Of a stretch of DNA of 36,855 nt, positions 1 through 8,463 are shown one piece after another. Made by a program: the position numbers and the translations under genes. This DNA is from Bacteroidota bacterium (GTDB taxonomy: Bacteria; Bacteroidota; Bacteroidia; Bacteroidales; GCA-2748055): NCBI GenBank assembly GCA_030637895.1, contig DAOWFP010000074.1:1-36855 (forward strand), given 5' to 3'. Position 1 is the first letter of the stretch; every line of letters starts with the position of its first letter. The notes under the pieces were generated by a model. That model saw only the letters and a list, made by a program, of their open reading frames with translations. It was not told the origin of the DNA and ran no database searches.

Positions 1-13
1 AAAACAAGCTAAG

Positions 14-757
14 ATGCGTCAGTTCGGACTGATCGGATATCCATTAGGGCACAGTTTTTCAGCCTCCTTCTTCAATAAGAAGTTCAAAGCGGAGAAGATA
101 GACGCAGAATACAGAAATTTTCCCCTGGAAAATATCGAAGAATTTAAAACCCTGGTGAAAAGGGAGAAGACCCTGGTGGGATTGAACGTGACCGTACCCC
201 ATAAGCAGGAGATTATTCCCTTCCTCACTTCCTTGAGCGCAACTGCAGAGGCGATCCAGGCAGTGAACACCATCTCCTTTAAAAGGATTGATGATAAGCT
301 GGTTCTTGAAGGCAACAATACCGATGTAATAGGCTTCAGGCGCTCCCTGGAGCAATTTCTTAAACCCCACCACACTTCAGCACTGGTGCTGGGAACGGGA
401 GGATCATCTAAAGCGGTACTCCATGTACTTGAACAGCTGGGAATCACTTACACCAGGGTGAGCCGCACTACCGGAGACAAGCGAATCACTTACAGTGAAC
501 TTGATGGCAAATTGGTGGGTGATACATCATTGATAATAAATACAACACCACTGGGTATGCACCCAGAGCAGGAGACATTCCCGCCTCTTCCCTATGAAGC
601 ACTACATGCCGAGCATCTGCTATTTGATCTGGTCTATAATCCTGCAAAAACAGCTTTTCTGACCAGGGGAGAGAAGTATGGGGCACAAATAGTGAACGGT
701 CATGATATGCTTATTTATCAGGCAGAGGCGTCGTGGGAGATCTGGAATCAAGGTTAA
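14..757 (+). CDS. aroE: Shikimate dehydrogenase
   Basis: N-terminus MRQFGLIGYPLGHSFSASFFN, NVTVPHK motif, GNNTDVIGF and LGTGGSSKAV nucleotide-binding motif. Confidence 0.95.
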   Translation: MRQFGLIGYPLGHSFSASFFNKKFKAEKIDAEYRNFPLENIEEFKTLVKREKTLVGLNVTVPHKQEIIPFLTSLSATAEAIQAVNTISFKRIDDKLVLEGNNTDVIGFRRSLEQFLKPHHTSALVLGTGGSSKAVLHVLEQLGITYTRVSRTTGDKRITYSELDGKLVGDTSLIINTTPLGMHPEQETFPPLPYEALHAEHLLFDLVYNPAKTAFLTRGEKYGAQIVNGHDMLIYQAEASWEIWNQG

Positions 758-779
758 TGGTTAATAGTTGATGGTTAAG
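752..779. repeat. Tandem heptanucleotide repeat (GGTTAAT GGTTAAT AGTTGAT GGTTAAG) over the aroE stop
   Basis: Four adjacent 7-mers read directly; the first contains the aroE TAA stop. Confidence 0.75.
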
Positions 780-1520
780 ATGGCAAATATTTTCAACAAG
801 GAGTTTACAATCTCATCCTATGATCTGAATCCAAAGGGGAGGGCAAGATTGACTACCATGGCCAATTTTTTCCAGGAAGTGGCGTACCACCACGCCAGTG
901 AGCTGGGCCTGGGCTACCATGATATGAAGAGCAGGAAGACCACCTGGGTACTTTCCAGGATGAGAATTCATATGAAGCGATATCCGGCATGGAACGAACG
1001 GATCAAACTGGAGACCTGGCCCAGTGGCGCAGAAAGACTCTTTGCACTCAGAGATTTCAGGGTCATGGATAGCAAAGGTGAGGTAATTGGAATGGCCAGT
1101 ACCGCCTGGCTGATTCTCGATATAGATACCCATCGCCTGATCCGTCCTAAAGAGATGATTGAACAATTTAAGATGATTGTTCATAATGAACAGATGTTTG
1201 AAGCACCCCTGGATAAGATTGCAGTTCCCCAGGAAGCCAGGCTAATGAACCAACATGTAGTAGTATATTCGGATCTGGATATCGTTGGTCATGTGAACAA
1301 TGTGAAGTATATGGAGTGGTGCATTGATGCTAGTAGTTCACATGAAAACGCAGAAAAGGAGATTTGCCAGTTGGAGATCAACTTCAATCATGAAGCACTG
1401 ATTGACGACCGCATCAATATTTCCGCTTATGAATCCGATGATGGTGAGACATTATTTCTAGCCACACGTGAGGGAGATGGGAAGGAGATTATCCGCGCAA
1501 GCTTGAAACGGGAAAATTAG
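780..1520 (+). CDS. Acyl-ACP thioesterase (FatA/FatB-like hot-dog protein)
   Basis: Hot-dog features: SDLDIVGHVNNVKYMEWC and SGAERLFALRDFRV; likely start MANIFNKEF at 780 (ORF track starts at TTG 768). Confidence 0.85.
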   Translation: MANIFNKEFTISSYDLNPKGRARLTTMANFFQEVAYHHASELGLGYHDMKSRKTTWVLSRMRIHMKRYPAWNERIKLETWPSGAERLFALRDFRVMDSKGEVIGMASTAWLILDIDTHRLIRPKEMIEQFKMIVHNEQMFEAPLDKIAVPQEARLMNQHVVVYSDLDIVGHVNNVKYMEWCIDASSSHENAEKEICQLEINFNHEALIDDRINISAYESDDGETLFLATREGDGKEIIRASLKREN

Positions 1521-2262
1521 GATATCCTATTTCAACCAGGAAGAGACCTTTTGCAGGAGCAGATGAACCCGCTTGCGAACGGTCTTTCGCCTCCACAATC
1601 TTCTTAAATCCTCCAAGATCCAATTTTCCGCGACCCACATTCAGAAGGGTGCCTGTCAATGATCGTACCATATTCCGAAGGAAACGATCGGCTGTTATTT
1701 CAAAAAGATATCCCTGGTCCACATGTTTCCACCGGGCATGTGTAACCCTGCAATTATTGGTAAGGACATCGGTATGCAGTTTGGCAAAACTTGTGAAATC
1801 GGTGGTCTTAATGATCACTTTGCAGCACTTATTAATAGCCTCCGTGTCGAGTTCTCCATAAACATGGTGGCAGTATTCGCGCTTGTAGAGCGGTTTGATG
1901 GAGGAAATATGATAATGATAAGTTCTGTATGTGGCAGAAAAGCGGGCATGCAGGTCTTCCGGAACCGGGGTGATTTTATAAACCACTATATCGGGAGGCA
2001 GGAAGCGGTTCAACTTGAAAAGGAACTGATCGGTAGACGGAAGATAATCGTGAGAGGTGCTTTCCAGGTCAAAATGTGCTATATAGTGAGAAGCGTGTAC
2101 GCCTGTATCGGTACGTCCTGCCCCCGTTACAGGAATCTCCCGTTTCAGTAGGGTGGATAGGGCATGTGCAATAACCTGCTGGACGGTAGGCTCATTTGGC
2201 TGAATCTGCCAGCCACAATAATCGCTGCCATCGTAGGCCATATGAATAAAAAACCTGCTCAT
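1489..2262 (-). CDS. truA: tRNA pseudouridine(38-40) synthase
   Basis: MAYDGSDYCGWQIQPNEPTVQ and catalytic GAGRTDTGVHA motif. Confidence 0.95.
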   Translation of the reverse strand: MSRFFIHMAYDGSDYCGWQIQPNEPTVQQVIAHALSTLLKREIPVTGAGRTDTGVHASHYIAHFDLESTSHDYLPSTDQFLFKLNRFLPPDIVVYKITPVPEDLHARFSATYRTYHYHISSIKPLYKREYCHHVYGELDTEAINKCCKVIIKTTDFTSFAKLHTDVLTNNCRVTHARWKHVDQGYLFEITADRFLRNMVRSLTGTLLNVGRGKLDLGGFKKIVEAKDRSQAGSSAPAKGLFLVEIGYPNFPVSSLRG

Positions 2263-2280
2263 TTCATTCTAAAAAGTAAA

Positions 2281-2288
2281 CAAATTTA
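2281..2288 (-). promoter_or_regulatory. Bacteroidota -7 box TAAATTTG upstream of truA
   Basis: Matches TAnnTTTG on the minus strand, about 19 bp upstream of the truA ATG. Confidence 0.5.
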
Positions 2289-2344
2289 CCCTTTTCTTAA
2301 CATTTTTTAACCCCCCAATCCTTTCTAATGGTGAATTTCGCTGC

Positions 2345-2352
2345 TATTTTTG
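2345..2352 (+). promoter_or_regulatory. Bacteroidota -7 box TATTTTTG upstream of the moxR/bat operon
   Basis: Matches TAnnTTTG; the only long non-coding gap before the operon. Confidence 0.5.
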
Positions 2353-2410
2353 TTCTGCCTTACTGAAGAGTGATTAACAAGATGATTATTAACATAAAAG
2401 AATCCATCAT

Positions 2411-3406
2411 ATGAGTCAGGAAGTAAATATCAAAGAGCTCAACGAAAGGATCAAGCAGGAGAGTGAGTTTGTGGATCTGATCACCCTGGAGATTCGAAAG
2501 GTGATTGTGGGACAGAAAGGATTGGTAGACAGGTTGCTTATTGGCTTATTGTCGGACGGACATATTTTGCTTGAAGGGGTTCCCGGATTGGCCAAGACCC
2601 TGGCCATTAGTACGCTTTCACAAACCATTGACGCTGCGTTCAGCAGGATTCAGTTTACCCCCGATCTTCTGCCAGCTGACCTTCTGGGTACCATGATTTA
2701 CAGCCAGAAGAAGGAAGAGTTTATTGTGAAAAAGGGGCCCGTTTTCGCCAACCTGATCCTTGCAGATGAGATCAACCGATCTCCCGCAAAGGTACAGAGC
2801 GCCCTGCTGGAGGCCATGCAGGAGAAACAGGTAACCATTGGTTCGACTACCTATAAACTGGAACGTCCTTTTCTTGTGATGGCTACTCAGAATCCCATTG
2901 AACAGGAAGGTACGTATCCACTGCCCGAGGCTCAGGTGGACCGCTTTATGATGAAGGTGGTGGTAAACTATCCCGGCAGGGAAGAGGAAAGACTTATTGT
3001 CAGGGAGAATCTTGCAGACGAGTTCCCTGTGGCCAACAGTATTTTAAAACCCGCAGATATAATGAAGGCGCGTGCTGTTGTAAAGGAGGTATACCTGGAT
3101 GAAAAGATTGAAAACTATATCCTGGATATCGTTTTTGCCACACGTGATCCAGCGAAGGCAGGACTGGCACAGTTTGTGCCTCTGATACAGTATGGAGGAT
3201 CGCCGCGCGCAAGCATCAACCTGGCAAGGGCAGCCAAAGCATATGCCTTTATTAAGCGTAGGGGATATGTGGTTCCCGAAGATATCAGGGCCATCTGTCA
3301 CGATGTAATGCGCCACCGGATCGGATTAACTTATGAGGCCGAGGCAGAAAATATTACCACGGAGAATATTATCTCTGAGATCCTCAATCATGTGGAGGTA
3401 CCTTAA
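2411..3406 (+). CDS. MoxR-family AAA+ ATPase
   Basis: Walker A GVPGLAKT, Walker B LILADEINRSPAKVQSALLEAMQE, TQNPIEQEGTYPLPEAQ. Confidence 0.95.
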   Translation: MSQEVNIKELNERIKQESEFVDLITLEIRKVIVGQKGLVDRLLIGLLSDGHILLEGVPGLAKTLAISTLSQTIDAAFSRIQFTPDLLPADLLGTMIYSQKKEEFIVKKGPVFANLILADEINRSPAKVQSALLEAMQEKQVTIGSTTYKLERPFLVMATQNPIEQEGTYPLPEAQVDRFMMKVVVNYPGREEERLIVRENLADEFPVANSILKPADIMKARAVVKEVYLDEKIENYILDIVFATRDPAKAGLAQFVPLIQYGGSPRASINLARAAKAYAFIKRRGYVVPEDIRAICHDVMRHRIGLTYEAEAENITTENIISEILNHVEVP

Positions 3407-3812
3407 AATATATGCTTTAGCAGCAATATTGCTATTGCTTGCTGACTTAACTCTGAAGGGACAGTCGATGATCGATCTGACCAAAGAGGAAGTACGCGTG
3501 ATAGTGAAAGATAAACATAAGGAGTTCAGGCGAGACAAAGCGGTGGTGAATCAGCGATTTAACTACCTGAAGTATGTGAACGGACTCCGGACACGCACAT
3601 GGATAATATACTTTACAGATGAGGATATCTGCAGAAGTACGAAGTTGGTTTGTGATTACGGCGAATATGATAAGATACTGGAAGATTTAAACGAAAGTTA
3701 TAAAAAAGTTGGTGAATCGGAGTGGAGCTATCAGTTGAATCACGATTCGATTCATGTTGTCCTGGCCAGGCAAGAATGGTATTTTACGGTGAGAGAAGCA
3801 AGAAATAAGTAA
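3390..3812 (+). CDS. Small secreted hypothetical protein within the bat operon
   Basis: MWRYLKIYALAAILLLLADLTLKGQ signal peptide; start overlaps the moxR end by 17 bp; abuts the DUF58 gene. Confidence 0.7.
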   Translation: MWRYLKIYALAAILLLLADLTLKGQSMIDLTKEEVRVIVKDKHKEFRRDKAVVNQRFNYLKYVNGLRTRTWIIYFTDEDICRSTKLVCDYGEYDKILEDLNESYKKVGESEWSYQLNHDSIHVVLARQEWYFTVREARNK

Positions 3813-4676
3813 GTGGAAACAAAAGATCTCCTTAAAAAGGTACGTAAAATAGAGATTAAGACCCGTGGGCTCTCCAGGCAAATCTTTGCTGGTGAGTACC
3901 ACAGTGCTTTCAAAGGCAGGGGTATGACTTTCTCAGAGGTGAGAGAGTACCAGTATGGTGATGATATAAGGAACATCGACTGGAATGTGACAGCACGCTT
4001 TAACCACCCCTATGTGAAAGTATTTGAAGAGGAGCGGGAACTCACCGTTATGCTGCTGATCGATGTGAGCGGATCGGGCGATTTTGGTACCCAGGTGCAG
4101 ATGAAACAGACCCTGATTACAGAGATTGCAGCCGTACTCTCCTTTTCAGCCATTGAAAATAATGATAAGATCGGCGTGATCCTGTTCAGTGACCGCATTG
4201 AAAAGTTCATTCCGCCAAAGAAGGGACGGAAACATATACTTAGAATCATCAGAGAATTACTGGAGTGTAACCCGCAGGGTAAAGGTACCGATATATCGGA
4301 AAGTCTGAGGTTCTTAACCAATGCCATTAAAAAGCGGTGTACTGCTTTTCTTATATCTGATTTCAGGGACAAAGGATATGCACGTTCACTGCAGATTGCA
4401 AACAACAAACATGATGTGGCAGCGCTGCATGTTTTCGACAGACGCGAAACTTCGCTGCCCCCAGTAGGCCTTTTAAGGGTACTTGATGCCGAAACTGGTA
4501 TGGAACGCTGGATCGATACATCAAAAAACCGGATCAGGGAGAATTATGCCATGAAGTGGGACAGTCACCTGGAGATCATGAAGGAAATCTTTTCAAGGGC
4601 CGGGGTGGATAGTGTTTCGATTCACACAGGTGAAGACTATGTAAAACCTCTCATCAGGCTTTTCAAGCAAAGGTAG
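3813..4676 (+). CDS. DUF58 domain protein (VWA-like), GTG start
   Basis: RKIEIKTRGLSRQIFAGEYHSAFKGRGMTFSEVREYQYGDDIRNIDWNVTARFNHPYVKVFEEERELTVMLLIDVSGSG. Confidence 0.93.
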   Translation: METKDLLKKVRKIEIKTRGLSRQIFAGEYHSAFKGRGMTFSEVREYQYGDDIRNIDWNVTARFNHPYVKVFEEERELTVMLLIDVSGSGDFGTQVQMKQTLITEIAAVLSFSAIENNDKIGVILFSDRIEKFIPPKKGRKHILRIIRELLECNPQGKGTDISESLRFLTNAIKKRCTAFLISDFRDKGYARSLQIANNKHDVAALHVFDRRETSLPPVGLLRVLDAETGMERWIDTSKNRIRENYAMKWDSHLEIMKEIFSRAGVDSVSIHTGEDYVKPLIRLFKQR

Positions 4677-4677
4677 C

Positions 4678-5661
4678 ATGGACATCTCTAGCGACATACG
4701 GGGTGTAAAGGGGCTGTTTTTGACTGCCCTGTTTCTGCTACTGCTTACGCCGGCAAAGGGACAGCTGATCAGTGTGCAGTCACTTCTTAGTCGCGATTCC
4801 CTTATGATAGGAGAGCAAATCAACTATACACTCCGGGTGGAAGCAGCTACTGAGCTTGAATTTATACTACCGTCAATCCAGGATACCTTAAGCAGCACCC
4901 TGGAGGTTATCTCCCATCTCTCCACCGATACCACTTTAAGAGATGGCAGAAGGGTGGTGGAACAGCATTATAACATAACTGGATTTGAATCGGGATCCCA
5001 TATTGTACCCTCACAGGAAGTGATCTACAGGAGAGGAGGAACAGTCGACACAGCAAGAAGCATGCCTCTGATTATCAATCTGTATGATCCGATCGTTGAT
5101 ACTACTCAACTAATAAAACCAATAAAACCACCCATCAATACTCCCTTATCTTTTAAAGAAGTGCTTCCATGGGCTGCGGCTGGATTGGGAGGATTGATAA
5201 TTGCAGGTGCAGTGATCTGGTTGATTAGGAGGTATCTGAAACGAAAGCGAGATCCGGAGGGATTCTCACAAAAGCCTCTGGAACCAGCACATGTGATTGC
5301 CTTCAGGGAACTGGACAAACTTAAAGGGGAGAAGATCTGGACCAAAGGAGAGGTGAAGCAGTACTATACTCGTCTGACCGAAATAACAAGGCATTATATT
5401 GAACGGCAATATGAAATACCAGCCATGGAGAGCACGACAGAGGAGATCATCCATGCATTCAAAAGGGCCAACCCGGAAGATATACTGCTCGATGAGATAC
5501 TGAAGGATTTGCTTGAATTGGCCGACCTGGTAAAATTTGCTCGGGAAGATCCCCTGCCGGTCGATAATCAGACCAACCTGAACAACGCCTATATATTTGT
5601 GCAGAAGACTTATCCTCAGTTTTATGCTTTGGATGAGAAAAAAGAAGCAAGTGATGAGTAA
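4678..5661 (+). CDS. Bat-operon membrane protein (secreted beta-rich domain plus TM helix)
   Basis: Signal peptide, BatD-like N-terminal domain, TM segment VLPWAAAGLGGLIIAGAVIWLIRRYL; between the DUF58 gene and batA. Confidence 0.7.
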   Translation: MDISSDIRGVKGLFLTALFLLLLTPAKGQLISVQSLLSRDSLMIGEQINYTLRVEAATELEFILPSIQDTLSSTLEVISHLSTDTTLRDGRRVVEQHYNITGFESGSHIVPSQEVIYRRGGTVDTARSMPLIINLYDPIVDTTQLIKPIKPPINTPLSFKEVLPWAAAGLGGLIIAGAVIWLIRRYLKRKRDPEGFSQKPLEPAHVIAFRELDKLKGEKIWTKGEVKQYYTRLTEITRHYIERQYEIPAMESTTEEIIHAFKRANPEDILLDEILKDLLELADLVKFAREDPLPVDNQTNLNNAYIFVQKTYPQFYALDEKKEASDE

Positions 5662-6649
5662 CATTGAATTTACATATCCGGCTTTCTTTTATGCCCTGGC
5701 TCTGATTCCCATGATGGCTGCATGGTATCTATGGAAGGGAAGAAAAGGGACTGCTCCCCTGAAGCTGTCTGGATTTGAAAACCTGGATGAACACAAAGGA
5801 TCTACCAGGGTCTGGCTGCGTCATCTTTTGGCTCTGCTCAGAATGGCTGTGGTAAGCCTGATCATCGTGGTGCTTGCCAGGCCACAATCGTCCAACCAGT
5901 GGGAACAGGTAACTACTGAGGGTATAGATATAGTACTCTGTATGGATGTGTCTGGTAGTATGGGTGCTATGGATTTCAAGCCCAACAGGCTGGAGGCTTC
6001 AAAAAATGTGGGTATTGAATTTGTGCATGCCCGTGAGGACGATCGCTTTGGACTGGTAGTGTTTGCCGGTGAGAGTTTTACTCAGTGTCCCATGACCACC
6101 GACAGGGCTGTGGTGGTTAATTTTCTTAAGGAGGTCGATTTTGGCGTAATTGAAGATGGCACTGCCATAGGAATGGGACTGGCTACGGCGGTTAACCGCA
6201 TCAAAGAGAGCAAAGCCAAAAGCAAGGTGATTATTCTACTTACCGACGGGGTAAACAACAGGGGAGATGTGGGACCGGTAACCGCTGCCGAAATAGCAGC
6301 AGGTTATGAGATCAGGGTCTATACCATTGGTGTGGGTTCCAAAGGAAATGCACCCATTAAGGTGCAGGATATGTTTGGAAGGACCGTCATCAGGGACATG
6401 CCCGTTGAAATAGACGAAGATGTATTGAAACGAATTGCAGAGACTACCGGGGGAACATATTTCAGGGCCACCGATAACAACAAACTTAGAGAAATATACC
6501 AGGAGATTGATCAACTTGAGAAAACAAGACTCGATGTCAAACAATTTAGCAAGAAAAAAGAAGAGTACTTTCCTTTCCTGCTGGCGGCCATGTTAATTTT
6601 ATTACTTGAGATACTCCTCAGATACACCATTTTCAGAACAATTCCTTAA
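5654..6649 (+). CDS. batA: VWA-domain membrane protein BatA
   Basis: TM segments and VWA MIDAS DVSGSMGAMDFKPNRLEASK; start MSNIEFTYP overlaps the previous gene by 8 bp. Confidence 0.9.
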   Translation: MSNIEFTYPAFFYALALIPMMAAWYLWKGRKGTAPLKLSGFENLDEHKGSTRVWLRHLLALLRMAVVSLIIVVLARPQSSNQWEQVTTEGIDIVLCMDVSGSMGAMDFKPNRLEASKNVGIEFVHAREDDRFGLVVFAGESFTQCPMTTDRAVVVNFLKEVDFGVIEDGTAIGMGLATAVNRIKESKAKSKVIILLTDGVNNRGDVGPVTAAEIAAGYEIRVYTIGVGSKGNAPIKVQDMFGRTVIRDMPVEIDEDVLKRIAETTGGTYFRATDNNKLREIYQEIDQLEKTRLDVKQFSKKKEEYFPFLLAAMLILLLEILLRYTIFRTIP

Positions 6650-6651
6650 GC

Positions 6652-7695
6652 ATGATCCAATTCGCACATAAGGATATATTATGGTTCTTGCTGGCCGCGG
6701 GATTAATGATCGTCGGATACATGCTCTATTGGAGTCACCGTAGGCGTTCACTGGTCTTACTGGGTGATAGTGCCTTGCTTGAAGAGCTGATGCCGGAGGC
6801 CTCCGGTGGAGCTCTGCACTGGAAATTTTTTCTACTGTTTACGGGTACAGTACTTCTGATTATTGCTGCATCCGGACCTAGAATTGGATCCAGATTGCAG
6901 GAGGTAGAGCGTAAGGGAAGGGAGATCATCATAGCACTTGATGTTTCTAACAGTATGTTGGCTGAAGATATTAAACCATCCAGGCTTGAGCGGTCCAAAC
7001 AGATGATCAATCGGATGGTCGACCGGATGTCAAATGATAAGATTGGCTTGATTGTCTTTGCGGGGGACGCTTACACGCAGATTCCTATTACAGATGATTA
7101 CCCCAGCGTCAAGATGTTTCTTTCCGGAGCTGGGCCTGATATGGTATCAAAACAGGGCACTGCCATTGGTTCAGCCATTCATCTTGCAGTCCGTTCATTT
7201 TCTACTGATGAAGGGGGCCGCATGGCAGGAGAGCGTGTTCCCAGCCAGGCAATTGTTGTGATTACTGATGGGGAGAATCATGAGGATGATGCAGTGGGCG
7301 AAGCTACACGTGCTGCAGAAAAAGGCATTAGGGTATATACGGTTGGATTGGGAGATCCCAATGGTGTACCGATACCTCTCTCCCCAGGCAGCAGTGCCAC
7401 ACGGCGGGATCGTGACGGGAATGTTGTGGTCAGTAAACTGAATGAAAAATTACTAAAGGAAGTGGCAACAGAGGGCCGGGGTGCCTACATTCCGGGCGAC
7501 CGGATCAACAGTCTGATTGATGAATTGGATAAGCTGGAAAGAGCCGAACTGAAAACCCGTGTATTTGCCGAGTTTGCGGAGCGCTTCCAGTACTTTGCCG
7601 GTTTTGCACTTTTCTTTCTCTTGCTTGAATTTTTTATTCGCTCAAGGAAGAACCGCTTTTTACTTCGCCTGAACCTGTTTAAAACGAATAAATAA
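6652..7695 (+). CDS. batB: VWA-domain membrane protein BatB
   Basis: MIDAS DVSNSMLAEDIKPSRLERSK, FAGDAYTQIPITDDY, VITDGENHEDDA. Confidence 0.9.
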   Translation: MIQFAHKDILWFLLAAGLMIVGYMLYWSHRRRSLVLLGDSALLEELMPEASGGALHWKFFLLFTGTVLLIIAASGPRIGSRLQEVERKGREIIIALDVSNSMLAEDIKPSRLERSKQMINRMVDRMSNDKIGLIVFAGDAYTQIPITDDYPSVKMFLSGAGPDMVSKQGTAIGSAIHLAVRSFSTDEGGRMAGERVPSQAIVVITDGENHEDDAVGEATRAAEKGIRVYTVGLGDPNGVPIPLSPGSSATRRDRDGNVVVSKLNEKLLKEVATEGRGAYIPGDRINSLIDELDKLERAELKTRVFAEFAERFQYFAGFALFFLLLEFFIRSRKNRFLLRLNLFKTNK

Positions 7696-7701
7696 GAGCA
7701 T

Positions 7702-8454
7702 ATGAATAAGAGATCATGTCTGATATTGATGGTGCTGATGGTGGTCATCTCCGCTTATGGTCAAAATGAGCGAAAGGTGATTCGGGATGGTGTCAGGGCA
7801 TATGAAGAAGGGGAGTATGCTAAGGCCGAGGTTCAGTTTCGTAAGGCAGAGAATATAAATCAGGAGTCCTTTGAAGCAGATTTCAATACAGGGGCTGCTC
7901 TGTACGGTCAAGAGAAATATGAAGAGACTGTAAAACAGTACGAATCACTGCTGGCTCAGGCCGATGATGCAGAAAAGGCAGCCCAGATATGGCACAATAT
8001 TGGGAACAGCCTTCTGGAAGCTCAGCAGTATGAGCCTAGCATTGAGGCGTATAAGAATAGCCTGCGGAAAAATCCCGCTGACGAAGATACCAGATACAAC
8101 CTGGCGTATGCAAAACAGAAGCTGAGGGAGCAACAACAGCAACAACAAGACCAGGATCAGGATAAGGATCAGGATCAAGACCAGGATCAGGATCAGGATC
8201 AAAACCAGGATAAAAATCAAGATCAGCAAGAGCAAGAGCAGGAACAGGATAAGAGTGAGGATCAGCAAGAGCAAGAGCAGGAACAGGATAAGAATGAGGA
8301 TCAGCAGGACCAACAGCCTGCGCCCAGGGAGATATCCAAAGAAGATGCGGAGCGTATGCTGAATGCCATTCAGCAGCAAGAAAAGGATGTGAAAGAGAAA
8401 GTTGATAAGAAAAAAGCAGCAGCAGCCAAGGTTAAAACAGAAAAGGATTGGTAA
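7702..8454 (+). CDS. batC: TPR protein BatC with Gln/Asp/Glu-rich low-complexity segment
   Basis: Signal peptide, TPRs, then QDQDKDQ/QEQEQ tract; position in the bat operon. Confidence 0.85.
   Translation: MNKRSCLILMVLMVVISAYGQNERKVIRDGVRAYEEGEYAKAEVQFRKAENINQESFEADFNTGAALYGQEKYEETVKQYESLLAQADDAEKAAQIWHNIGNSLLEAQQYEPSIEAYKNSLRKNPADEDTRYNLAYAKQKLREQQQQQQDQDQDKDQDQDQDQDQDQNQDKNQDQQEQEQEQDKSEDQQEQEQEQDKNEDQQDQQPAPREISKEDAERMLNAIQQQEKDVKEKVDKKKAAAAKVKTEKDW
8221..8298 (+). repeat. Two 39-bp in-frame tandem repeats inside batC (DQQEQEQEQDK[S/N]E)
   Basis: 8221-8259 and 8260-8298 differ by one base; a partial third copy follows; preceded by hexamer CAGGAT-type repeats. Confidence 0.9.
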
Positions 8455-8463
8455 TTTCAGACC

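Noticed and set aside
8131-8320. Possible CRISPR-like repeat array
   Set aside because: Repeats are codon-phased within batC, contiguous and without unique spacers
7945-8379. 144-aa Leu/Ile-rich minus-strand ORF that looks like a membrane protein
   Set aside because: It is the antisense of the Gln/Asp repeat tract in batC (CTG/ATC complement of CAG/GAT); no independent support
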